Origin: Hyphomicrobiales bacterium | Lineage (GTDB): Bacteria > Pseudomonadota > Alphaproteobacteria > Parvibaculales > Parvibaculaceae | Assembly (NCBI GenBank): GCA_015655095.1 | Contig: JAATFR010000422.1 | Span: 1-8,862, forward strand | Reading direction: 5' to 3' | DNA: 8,862 nt | Shown: one piece after another, positions 1 through 5,032 of the stretch | How the letters are laid out: each line of letters begins with the position of its first letter | Position numbering within the stretch: the first letter of the stretch is position 1 | The notes under the pieces: generated by a model | Database searches by the model: none | Seen by the model: the letters and a program-made list of their open reading frames with translations, nothing else | Told to the model about the DNA's origin: nothing | Made by a program: the position numbers and the translations under genes

Positions 1-290
1 AGAAGGACCAGATTTCCGTCCGGCTCGCGCCGCTGACCCGTAGTCGAAAAGCTTTCCGCGGCCTCCTCCAGACGAACCGGGAGCGTGCAGCCGATAATCG
101 GCTGGATGCCGGCATCCGCCATGGTCTCGGAGAACTCGAGCGCGCCGAACATGTTGCAGCTGTCGGTGATCGCCAGCGCGGGCATGGCATCCGCCCGGCA
201 AAGATCTGGCAGCGCCTTTATCTTGATCGCGCCTTCCAGCAGCGAATAGGCGGAATGAAGCCTTAGATGGACAAACCGTGGCGCGCTCAT
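1..290 (-). CDS. dnaE: DNA polymerase III alpha subunit, N-terminal fragment (partial)
   Basis: Catalytic subunit of the replicative DNA polymerase; only the first 96 codons are in the window and the gene continues past the left edge. The visible residues are the start of the PHP domain: FVHLRLHSAYSLLEGA near the N-terminus, then MPALAITDSCNMFGALEFSE and GIQPIIGC, the standard opening blocks of bacterial DnaE. The wording fits the housekeeping DnaE1 of Alphaproteobacteria better than the error-prone DnaE2/ImuC, whose N-terminus differs. The ATG at 288-290 is the likely start because an in-frame TGA lies three codons upstream; GGGAG about 11 bases before it could be the ribosome binding site. 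The gene follows the small membrane-protein gene on the same strand after an 89-base gap with no clear terminator, so read-through from the LexA-type promoter at about 600 is possible. Confidence 0.93.
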   Translation of the reverse strand, partial: MSAPRFVHLRLHSAYSLLEGAIKIKALPDLCRADAMPALAITDSCNMFGALEFSETMADAGIQPIIGCTLPVRLEEAAESFSTTGQRREPDGNLVL

Positions 291-379
291 CCTGCTTCAC
301 ACTCCCTTTTGCCGGAACATAGGCAGTTTCGCGCGCGCGGACCGCACTGTCACGCGGTGAGGAGACTTATCCCCATGTT

Positions 380-535
380 TCAGCCTGCAATGCCGCCCAT
401 GATGCTGGCCCACATGCTCGCCACGCCCAGGAAACCGCTCAGCGCCAGCAGCGCCGCGCTGTCGCGCACCCACTCTCCGGCACGGAGCTGGTGACTTTTC
501 TGCGCCTTGACCTTGATGATCTGACTCTTGCTCAT
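380..535 (-). CDS. Small single-span membrane protein, 51 aa, predicted SOS-regulated
   Basis: I do not recognise a named family. The 51-residue product begins MSKSQIIKVKAQKSHQLRAG, a strongly basic segment. A hydrophobic, glycine-rich stretch follows from about residue 27 to the C-terminus (AALLALSGFLGVASMWASIM, then GGIAG). This is one membrane span with the basic N-terminus expected in the cytoplasm. GGAG lies 7 bases before the ATG at 533-535, a well-placed ribosome binding site. Two GTTC-N7-GTTC motifs, the LexA box form of Alphaproteobacteria, lie 17 to 58 bases upstream of the start codon, so induction by DNA damage is inferred. Small SOS-induced inner-membrane proteins that block division are known (SidA of Caulobacter), but I see no alignment that makes this one a homologue. 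The next gene on the same strand is dnaE, 89 bases on. A good RBS, promoter elements and a membrane segment make it more convincing than a chance ORF. Confidence 0.72.
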   Translation of the reverse strand: MSKSQIIKVKAQKSHQLRAGEWVRDSAALLALSGFLGVASMWASIMGGIAG

Positions 536-552
536 GGCTTTTCTCCACTAAA

Positions 553-567
553 GTTCATGAAATGTTC
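553..567 (-). promoter_or_regulatory. LexA (SOS) box, start-proximal copy
   Basis: GTTC-atgaaat-GTTC on the plus strand, read as GAAC-N7-GAAC on the strand of the small gene. This is an exact match to the alphaproteobacterial LexA operator, a direct repeat rather than the palindrome of enterobacteria. It ends 17 bases before the start codon, in the predicted 5' untranslated region. Confidence 0.7.
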
Positions 568-575
568 TGTTTTTG

Positions 576-605
576 AATGTTCCTTATTTGTTCTCGTTTC
601 GTCAA
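576..605 (-). promoter_or_regulatory. Candidate promoter of the small membrane-protein gene
   Basis: The gene strand has TTGACG (600-605), five of six matches to a -35 box. The expected -10 position 17-18 bases on reads GAACAT or AACATT, which is poor. The -35 and the overlap with the LexA boxes support a promoter here, but the exact -10 is not clear. Confidence 0.4.
579..593 (-). promoter_or_regulatory. LexA (SOS) box, promoter-core copy
   Basis: GTTC-cttattt-GTTC on the plus strand (GAAC-N7-GAAC on the gene strand), a second exact match to the alphaproteobacterial LexA box, 11 bases from the first. It falls between a TTGACG candidate -35 (600-605) and the start of transcription, where bound repressor would block RNA polymerase. 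Confidence 0.75.
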
Positions 606-618
606 GGGAAATTTTCAG

Positions 619-651
619 AAAAAAGCCCCCGGCAATGTTCTTGCCGGAGGC
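619..651 (-). terminator. Intrinsic terminator of the acetylation operon
   Basis: On the minus strand an 11-base-pair stem (641-651 pairing with 625-635, one G-U pair) closes a 5-base loop and is followed directly by six T residues (624-619). It begins 24 bases after the stop of the last operon gene and lies before the LexA-controlled promoter, so it insulates the small gene and dnaE from the polysaccharide operon. Confidence 0.88.
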
Positions 652-675
652 GATTCGTCATATGGAATGGGCTGC

Positions 676-1800
676 CTAGAGCTTTCCCTCCGCCAGCTTA
701 CCCTGCCAGTCCTTCTCCTGTTGCGTCAGAGGCTGTTCAAGGACGCGCTCGGGAATTTCCCAGATGATCACCTTGGGCGGGGTCTGGAGGAAGGCCGGGT
801 TGGCGAAATAGGCAACTGCCGAGCCCGAGAAGTCGCCCCCGTCCCGGGCCATATTGGCGACGGGAGAGGAGAGCGCAGCCGAGATATAATCCACGAAGTT
901 TGAATTGTTGGAATAGGACGTGCCGATATCGATGACGCCTGGCAACCGGGTGTCGCCGAAGAGGTCTGTGCCGCCGCCGCCTGCTTCAGGCGCTTCAAGG
1001 GTCTGGAGCGCCACCATGTCCCCTTTGGGCCGGTAGGAAACTGCGACATCTGAAAGTCCGGCAAGCCGGATCAGATCGCCCACACGCTCCTGAAAAGCCC
1101 CCATGCCGATCTTCCAGGGCGCACCCGGCGTTGGAGCAAGGCCCTCGTCTCGCAGTTGAGCGGCAATCGTCTCAGCCGCCACCCTGGCACCTCGCTGGTT
1201 CCAGTGCGTGTCCGTGCGGTAATAACGTTCTCCATCGAGAAGGGAGAGCGCATCCAGTAAATTGACCGTGGATATTTTCTGAGCGCGCAGGGCCGTCACA
1301 AAATCGCCCAGACGGTTCTCAAACCGGGCAGGACGATCGACGCCGCAGAGATGTTCACCCGAAACCCGGCTTTTATCAGGCACAACGGCAACGACAAGGC
1401 TCACGCCTTTCTCCTTGAGCGCCTGCTCAACCTGCCCGACCATTTTGGCGCGGGTCAGCAGATGATCTTCTGCATCGGGATAAACCACGAGTTCATCCGC
1501 CAGAAACAGCCAGTTATCGCAGCCGGGCCTGACCCGCGTTCCCAGATCATGGAACAGCAGATAGGACGAAACCCTGTCGGCGGTGACGAGATAATGGCCA
1601 CCGGGCAGATTGTCCTTCAGCGTCGCCGCGAGCGCGGCTGTGGTTTCGCCCCTTTCAAGCTTGCTCCAGCTTACATCGTTCCACCAGTCGGCTCCCTTGT
1701 CGGAAAGGAGCGTCATGGCGCTGGTGACAAGTCCGGCGGCCAGAACGGCGATCAGCACGAGACCGGGAAGAAAGAAGAGTTTTGTTGAATTACGGTGCAT
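676..1800 (-). CDS. AlgJ/AlgX-like (WssI-like) polysaccharide O-acetyltransferase
   Basis: Predicted membrane-anchored periplasmic acetyltransferase of the AlgJ/AlgX/WssI SGNH-like family, 374 aa, close to the usual AlgJ length. Residues about 8-28 form an N-terminal signal anchor. Key blocks visible in order are: VVPDKSRVSGEHL; YRTDTHWNQRG, with the Asp-x-His pair at D197 and H199; GTSYSNNSNF, with the probable nucleophile S295; and IIWEIPERVL near the C-terminus. Together D197, H199 and S295 supply the family's catalytic triad, so the enzyme looks intact. By analogy with alginate and Wss systems it takes acetyl groups exported by the MBOAT partner and places them on the polymer. GGGAGG, overlapping the stop codon of the MBOAT gene, lies 7 bases before the ATG. 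The 12-base gap between the genes indicates one transcript. It is the last gene before a strong terminator. AlgJ-like, AlgX-like and WssI-like cannot be separated by eye. Confidence 0.88.
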   Translation of the reverse strand: MHRNSTKLFFLPGLVLIAVLAAGLVTSAMTLLSDKGADWWNDVSWSKLERGETTAALAATLKDNLPGGHYLVTADRVSSYLLFHDLGTRVRPGCDNWLFLADELVVYPDAEDHLLTRAKMVGQVEQALKEKGVSLVVAVVPDKSRVSGEHLCGVDRPARFENRLGDFVTALRAQKISTVNLLDALSLLDGERYYRTDTHWNQRGARVAAETIAAQLRDEGLAPTPGAPWKIGMGAFQERVGDLIRLAGLSDVAVSYRPKGDMVALQTLEAPEAGGGGTDLFGDTRLPGVIDIGTSYSNNSNFVDYISAALSSPVANMARDGGDFSGSAVAYFANPAFLQTPPKVIIWEIPERVLEQPLTQQEKDWQGKLAEGKL

Positions 1801-1812
1801 CGTCCCTCCTCC

Positions 1813-3222
1813 CTAAAACTGAAAATAGAGGAAGGGAACGGTTTCCCGCCCCTTCAGCACAGCCAGCGAATAGAGAAACAGCAGCACGGGCCAGAGCATG
1901 TTCCACCAGCCGGGCGGCACCTGAAGCCGTTGCGGCAGCCGCTCCGCCAGAGCTGGATACCAGACGCAGATGAGCCCCGCGATCAGGAAGAAACTCTCGG
2001 TCGGGCGCAGTGCGACGCGAAGCTGGTCTCCCAGCGGCACGCCGTGAAGACCGATCTGGCCTGAAAGCATGGCAATCGCGGTGCCCCAGTCATTGGCGCG
2101 AAACAATGTCCAGGCCAGCATGACGACCAGCATGGTCAGGGGATAGGAGATGAAGCCTGGCAGGCTGCGCCCGCTGCGGGTCCACCAGCGATCAACGGCT
2201 AGAGAGATGCCATGGATCATCCCCCAGACCATGAAGGTCCAGCTTGCGCCGTGCCACAGGCCGCCGATGGCCATGGTTGCGATCAGGTTGAAATAGGTTC
2301 GCACCACGCCCTGCCGGTTGCCGCCCAGCGGGATATAGAGGTAATCGCGCAGCCATGTGGACAGGCTGATATGCCAGCGCCGCCAGAAATCCTGAATGCT
2401 GACCGAGAGGTAGGGATTGTTGAAGTTCTCGTGGATATTAAAGCCGAGCATCAGCCCGATGCCGATGGCCATGGCGCTATAACCCGCAAAATCGAAATAG
2501 AGCTGCAGCGTATAGGCCAGACAGCCAAGCCATGCGTCCGCAAGACTTGGATGGGGGAGCTTGAAGGCGACCTCGACCAGCGGGGATAGCGAATCCGCGA
2601 TCAGCACCTTCATGGCGAAACCGATCATGAAGCGCCGGCCGCCCAGCACCATCCCGTCCACGGTCAGGCTGCGTTCGGTGATGGCCTTGTCGACCCAGCT
2701 ATAGCGCACGATGGGACCGGCAATGAGCTGGCCGAACATGGCGATATAGGCGCCGAAGGCGACAAAGCTCGGCTGGGCCTGCACCACGCCCCGGCGCACG
2801 TCGATGAGATAGGACATGGAGTGCATGACGAAGAAGGAAAGTCCGATGGGCAGGATGATGTCATCCCAGATCAACGGCTGCGTGTGCGCCATCTCAAGGC
2901 CGCTGTTCAGCGTGCTGACCAGCAGATTGGCGTATTTGAACCAGGCGAGACAGCCGATATTGAGGATGATGCTCCAGGTGAGCTGCCGGTTCGCCTTTTT
3001 CAGATCGCCTCGCGCCATCGAATGGGCAATGAAAAGACCAAACGCCCAGGCAAGAATGGTCACCGCCACCAATAGCGTCAGGAAGATCGGCTTCCACCAC
3101 GCATAGAAGACCCAGCTTGCGGCGAGCAACGTCAGGTTGCGCCATGGCTTGGGCGTAAGCGCATAGGCAATAAAGAAGACTGGCAGGAAGAGCGCCAGGA
3201 ACTCGACGGATACGAAAACCAT
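1813..3222 (-). CDS. MBOAT-family membrane O-acyltransferase, AlgI/WssH-like
   Basis: Polytopic inner-membrane acyltransferase of about 469 aa, the usual AlgI size. It is predicted to carry acetyl groups from the cytoplasm to the periplasmic acetylation proteins. Family blocks visible are YFDFAGYSAMAIG, NFNNPYLSVSIQDFWRRWH, LSTWLRDYLYIPLGGNR and GLWHGASWTF. H324 in the last block is the invariant MBOAT histidine (AlgI His322 is the known essential counterpart), and H284 in the RRWH block is also conserved. Many hydrophobic segments cover the chain. I place the start at the ATG at 3220-3222, because MVFVSVEFLALFLPVFF matches the typical AlgI N-terminus. An in-frame TTG at 3234 would add four residues but leaves no room for a ribosome binding site. 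The only SD-like run (GGGGG, 3238-3242) is 15 bases from the ATG and partly inside a small hairpin. The gene sits 81 bases after the AlgF-like gene and 12 bases before the AlgJ-like gene. Confidence 0.93.
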   Translation of the reverse strand: MVFVSVEFLALFLPVFFIAYALTPKPWRNLTLLAASWVFYAWWKPIFLTLLVAVTILAWAFGLFIAHSMARGDLKKANRQLTWSIILNIGCLAWFKYANLLVSTLNSGLEMAHTQPLIWDDIILPIGLSFFVMHSMSYLIDVRRGVVQAQPSFVAFGAYIAMFGQLIAGPIVRYSWVDKAITERSLTVDGMVLGGRRFMIGFAMKVLIADSLSPLVEVAFKLPHPSLADAWLGCLAYTLQLYFDFAGYSAMAIGIGLMLGFNIHENFNNPYLSVSIQDFWRRWHISLSTWLRDYLYIPLGGNRQGVVRTYFNLIATMAIGGLWHGASWTFMVWGMIHGISLAVDRWWTRSGRSLPGFISYPLTMLVVMLAWTLFRANDWGTAIAMLSGQIGLHGVPLGDQLRVALRPTESFFLIAGLICVWYPALAERLPQRLQVPPGWWNMLWPVLLFLYSLAVLKGRETVPFLYFQF

Positions 3223-3303
3223 GTTCTGGCGCAAACGCCCCCTATTGAACGGCCAAGGTCAGGCAATTGCTTGAGGCTCGCCTGGTCCTCCTCCCCCACG
3301 GCC

Positions 3304-3999
3304 TTATTTTTTAAAGGTCGAGGTCGCATCCTTTACGGAGAAGAGATGATGACCGTTCACGCCCGTTGCGACGAGAAAAATGCTGTAACGCCCCCCGGCG
3401 GCGAGTTGCCCCAGATCAACCGCATTGCCGGCAGGCGTCGCACCGCACAGCGCGGCAACCCCGATAGCGATGGGGTTCACTTCACGGCGTGCGAAAGCGC
3501 CCCGAGCCTGGCCGGTGAAAACCGGCGTATTGTTCGCGCCAGCCACAAGCCCGGCTAATGGGCAGGCGACATCCACATTGTAGAAAGCCAGCGAAGATTT
3601 GAGCGCGTTGAAATCCGAGGGCTGTTCCTTGAGAACGCTGACGATGGGCTTTGCCGCCGTGCCGGCTGTCACCACCACTGTCGCGAATTCGCCGGAAGCG
3701 ACCGTCACTGTCACATTTTTCGTGCCGCCCGCCGATGTTACCGTCGCAGTCAGCGCCTTGCCGGCCTTGACCGGCTGAAATCTGGTGGCGCGCGCATCAT
3801 CCCCAGCCGGAAGATCGAGCTTTGCCCCGGCCTGCCCCACGATGGTCACCGTGGAGTCGGTAGCATTGACGAAGCGCACATAGGACGAGTCCTGGGACGG
3901 GCCCGTATCGTAAAGAGCATCGTCTGCGTACGCACCCACGGGCAGTGCCGCCATTCCGGCAAGCACAAGAGCCGCAGACCGCAAAACTTTAAAAAACAT
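3304..3999 (-). CDS. AlgF/WssG-like periplasmic acetylation protein
   Basis: Predicted secreted accessory protein of polysaccharide acetylation, 231 aa with the chosen start, similar in size to AlgF. A signal peptide (MFFKVLRSAALVLAGMAALP, then VGAYA) is followed by a likely cleavage site before DDALYDTG. AlgF-like landmarks are ALYD near the mature N-terminus, SSYVRFVNATD, the central SLAFYNVD, ARREVNPIAIGVA and the terminal YSIFLVATG. The protein should fold into two beta domains. AlgF has no known catalytic residues and is thought to connect the MBOAT and SGNH partners. Two cysteines (VACPLAG and AALCGAT) could form a disulfide. A GTG at 4024-4026 overlapping the upstream stop would give 240 aa. 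I prefer the ATG at 3997-3999 because GGGAAG lies 9 bases before it and the signal peptide then has normal length. The gene starts 23 bases after the SGNH gene ends. Confidence 0.85.
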   Translation of the reverse strand: MFFKVLRSAALVLAGMAALPVGAYADDALYDTGPSQDSSYVRFVNATDSTVTIVGQAGAKLDLPAGDDARATRFQPVKAGKALTATVTSAGGTKNVTVTVASGEFATVVVTAGTAAKPIVSVLKEQPSDFNALKSSLAFYNVDVACPLAGLVAGANNTPVFTGQARGAFARREVNPIAIGVAALCGATPAGNAVDLGQLAAGGRYSIFLVATGVNGHHLFSVKDATSTFKK

Positions 4000-4008
4000 G
4001 GCTGATAA

Positions 4009-4014
4009 CTTCCC
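4009..4014 (-). promoter_or_regulatory. Ribosome binding site deciding the AlgF-like start
   Basis: GGGAAG on the minus strand, 9 bases before the ATG at 3997-3999. The alternative GTG at 4024-4026 has only a weak AAGG well upstream, inside the preceding gene. Confidence 0.6.
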
Positions 4015-4022
4015 GATATTAT

Positions 4023-4688
4023 TCACTGTTGTCCGGTTAGGGCCTTAACAGGCGGCAGAACATCGATCACCTTCGTAATGTCCGCGCCCCAGTTCTTGTA
4101 GCCAGCCGAATTATAATGCTGGCCATCGATCGTACCCCACTCACCGGGCTTTGAGAAAACGAGAGAGTTAATGTAATAGCAAGGTGCCGTGATGGTGGCG
4201 AGATAGTCCGAAGCCTCCTTCACCCGCGCGAAGGTCTTGCCAAAGGAGCCACCTTCCGTGCCCCAGCCAGGGCCGACCCAGGCACAGGCCGTGCTGCTCG
4301 ACTTTACTTCATCCGTCAATGCGGAAACCTGATCCCAGATCCATGCCTTGGCCAGTTGCGGCGAGGTATAGCCCGCCATCGTGTCGCCCAGAACAATCAC
4401 CACAAGATTGGGTTTATAGGTGGAAATAAGCTGTGAGAGGGCGTGGGTGGAAGCGCTGGAAGAGCGATCTGTCTTGACCGCGCCGCCCTTGATCCGGCTC
4501 GCGCTGCCGCAAGGAGCCTCACCTTCAGACGCCCATTCCCCTGCGTTTGCTCCGCAGGCTCCAAATGAATATACGATGGCGCCCTGCTTCATAAGATTAT
4601 CGTGCAGCGTGGTGATCAGATAACCGGGTGTTGTCATATGACTGTCGCCGATCATCAGGATGACCATGCCGGCCAGAAGCGCTTTCAT
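4023..4688 (-). CDS. SGNH/GDSL-like protein, WssF-like, first gene of the acetylation operon
   Basis: A 221-aa protein with SGNH hydrolase blocks: IGDSHM (S16 as nucleophile), FGACGANAG (block II glycine) and DGQHYNSAGY (block V, D188 and H191). Block III reads VLGDTM, so the oxyanion-hole Asn of the usual G-x-N motif appears replaced by T103. Its place before AlgF-, AlgI- and AlgJ-like genes matches wssF in the Pseudomonas wssFGHI cassette, where WssF is proposed to help present acyl groups. Four cysteines (C45, C60, C135, C170) hint at an oxidising compartment. However, the hydrophobic N-terminus (MKALLAGMVILM) runs directly into the catalytic IGDSH, leaving no cleavable signal peptide, and an in-frame TAG two codons upstream rules out a longer start. 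AAGG 9 bases before the ATG is an acceptable ribosome binding site. The SGNH fold is fairly certain; the substrate and compartment are inferred. Confidence 0.8.
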   Translation of the reverse strand: MKALLAGMVILMIGDSHMTTPGYLITTLHDNLMKQGAIVYSFGACGANAGEWASEGEAPCGSASRIKGGAVKTDRSSSASTHALSQLISTYKPNLVVIVLGDTMAGYTSPQLAKAWIWDQVSALTDEVKSSSTACAWVGPGWGTEGGSFGKTFARVKEASDYLATITAPCYYINSLVFSKPGEWGTIDGQHYNSAGYKNWGADITKVIDVLPPVKALTGQQ

Positions 4689-4721
4689 AGGTTTCTACCT
4701 TGAGTTACAAACTTGCGTGAG

Positions 4722-4751
4722 ATATTATTACAAATTGATATAAATGTTCAA
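4722..4751 (-). promoter_or_regulatory. Sigma70-like promoter of the acetylation operon
   Basis: On the minus strand TTGAAC (4746-4751) and TAATAT (4722-4727) are separated by 18 bases in AT-rich DNA. Transcription would start near 4715, giving a leader of about 27 bases before the SGNH gene. Confidence 0.6.
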
Positions 4752-4773
4752 GCTTTGCCTTGCTTCAGATAAG

Positions 4774-4790
4774 CACACGCTATAGGTGTG
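4774..4790. promoter_or_regulatory. Short dyad, possible operator
   Basis: CACAC and GTGTG arms flank GCTATAG (4779-4785). Allowing one unpaired G, the symmetry extends to CACAC(g)C-TATA-GGTGTG. It lies 22 bases upstream of the acetylation operon -35 box, a usual position for a transcription factor site. No regulator can be named. Confidence 0.3.
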
Positions 4791-4821
4791 AAGAGGTTAG
4801 CAAAACGAACCGGTTGTCGAG

Positions 4822-4863
4822 CCTGATCTGTGGGATAAGCAATATTTGTTATCCCCGGTCAGG
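4822..4863 (+). promoter_or_regulatory. Long imperfect inverted repeat / stem-loop upstream of the BcsC-like gene
   Basis: GGGATAAgCAA (4832-4842) and TTGTTATCCC (4846-4855) pair as ten base pairs around a TAT loop with one bulged G. An outer CCTGA (4822-4826) and TCAGG (4859-4863) pair beyond an asymmetric internal loop. No T-run follows, so it is not a terminator. It could be an operator or a folded leader element. Confidence 0.4.
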
Positions 4864-4921
4864 TGGTGGTCGGATAATCTTCTCGGTGGAGATTGGCAAA
4901 TTTCAGGTCCTGGCTGCTGCA

Positions 4922-5029
4922 ATGGCAAATGACGGCGGGAAGAAGAGTCTATCTGGCTCGATGCGCAGGCCAGCCGGACTGGCTGATGTAAGCCTTCGTG
5001 ACAGCATGTCTCAGTATACGGAGCGCTAA
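4922..5029 (+). CDS. Possible leader peptide, 35 aa (doubtful)
   Basis: An ATG at 4922 opens a 35-codon frame (beginning MANDGGKKSLSGSMRRPAG, ending SQYTER) whose TAA ends 3 bases before the ATG of the BcsC-like gene; that gene's ribosome binding site lies inside it. The spacing would allow translational coupling. The frame stays open back to a TTG at 4760. Against it, no good SD precedes the ATG and no family is recognised. It may be chance. Confidence 0.25.
   Translation: MANDGGKKSLSGSMRRPAGLADVSLRDSMSQYTER
5020..5023 (+). promoter_or_regulatory. Ribosome binding site of the BcsC-like gene
   Basis: GGAG lies 9 bases before the ATG at 5033, supporting that start over the in-frame ATG at 5084, whose nearest G-rich run is about 18 bases away. 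Confidence 0.55.
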
Positions 5030-5032
5030 AAT

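Larger units (their letters stand above)
4689..5032. other. Divergent intergenic region between the acetylation operon and the BcsC-like gene
   Basis: This AT-richer 344-base stretch separates two oppositely oriented transcription units. It holds a good minus-strand promoter (4722-4751), a short dyad (4774-4790), a longer stem-loop (4822-4863) and a doubtful leader ORF (4922-5029). No clear plus-strand promoter was found. TTGTCG at 4814-4819 and GATAAT at 4873-4878 are isolated partial matches. Confidence 0.7.

Noticed and set aside
1..290. Reading the left-edge polymerase as the error-prone DnaE2/ImuC because of the nearby SOS boxes
   Set aside because: The PHP-domain opening (HLRLHSAYSLLEGA, NMFGALEFSE) fits housekeeping DnaE1, and no imuA/imuB precedes it.
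341..358. Hairpin ACCGC/GCGGT between the small gene and dnaE as a terminator
   Set aside because: The stem is only five pairs and no T-run follows in the direction of transcription.
577..903. Plus-strand frame of 108 codons with a cysteine- and arginine-rich product
   Set aside because: It runs antisense to the AlgJ-like gene and crosses the terminator; no RBS and no recognisable motif.
1351..1788. Plus-strand frame of 145 codons antisense to the AlgJ-like gene
   Set aside because: The opposite strand encodes conserved family motifs over the same bases; this frame has no RBS or domain and is a shadow of the GC-biased coding strand.
3222..3234. TTG start for the MBOAT gene at 3234
   Set aside because: It leaves the G-rich run only three bases away, and the ATG four codons later gives the normal AlgI-type N-terminus.
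4822..4863. Intrinsic terminator or cyclic-di-GMP riboswitch
   Set aside because: No T-run follows the stem, and the conserved core sequences of known cyclic-di-GMP riboswitches are not seen.
4760..5029. Longer 89-codon version of the leader frame from a TTG at 4760
   Set aside because: It begins at a rare start without an RBS and runs through the dyads; only the last 35 codons from an ATG were kept, at low confidence.
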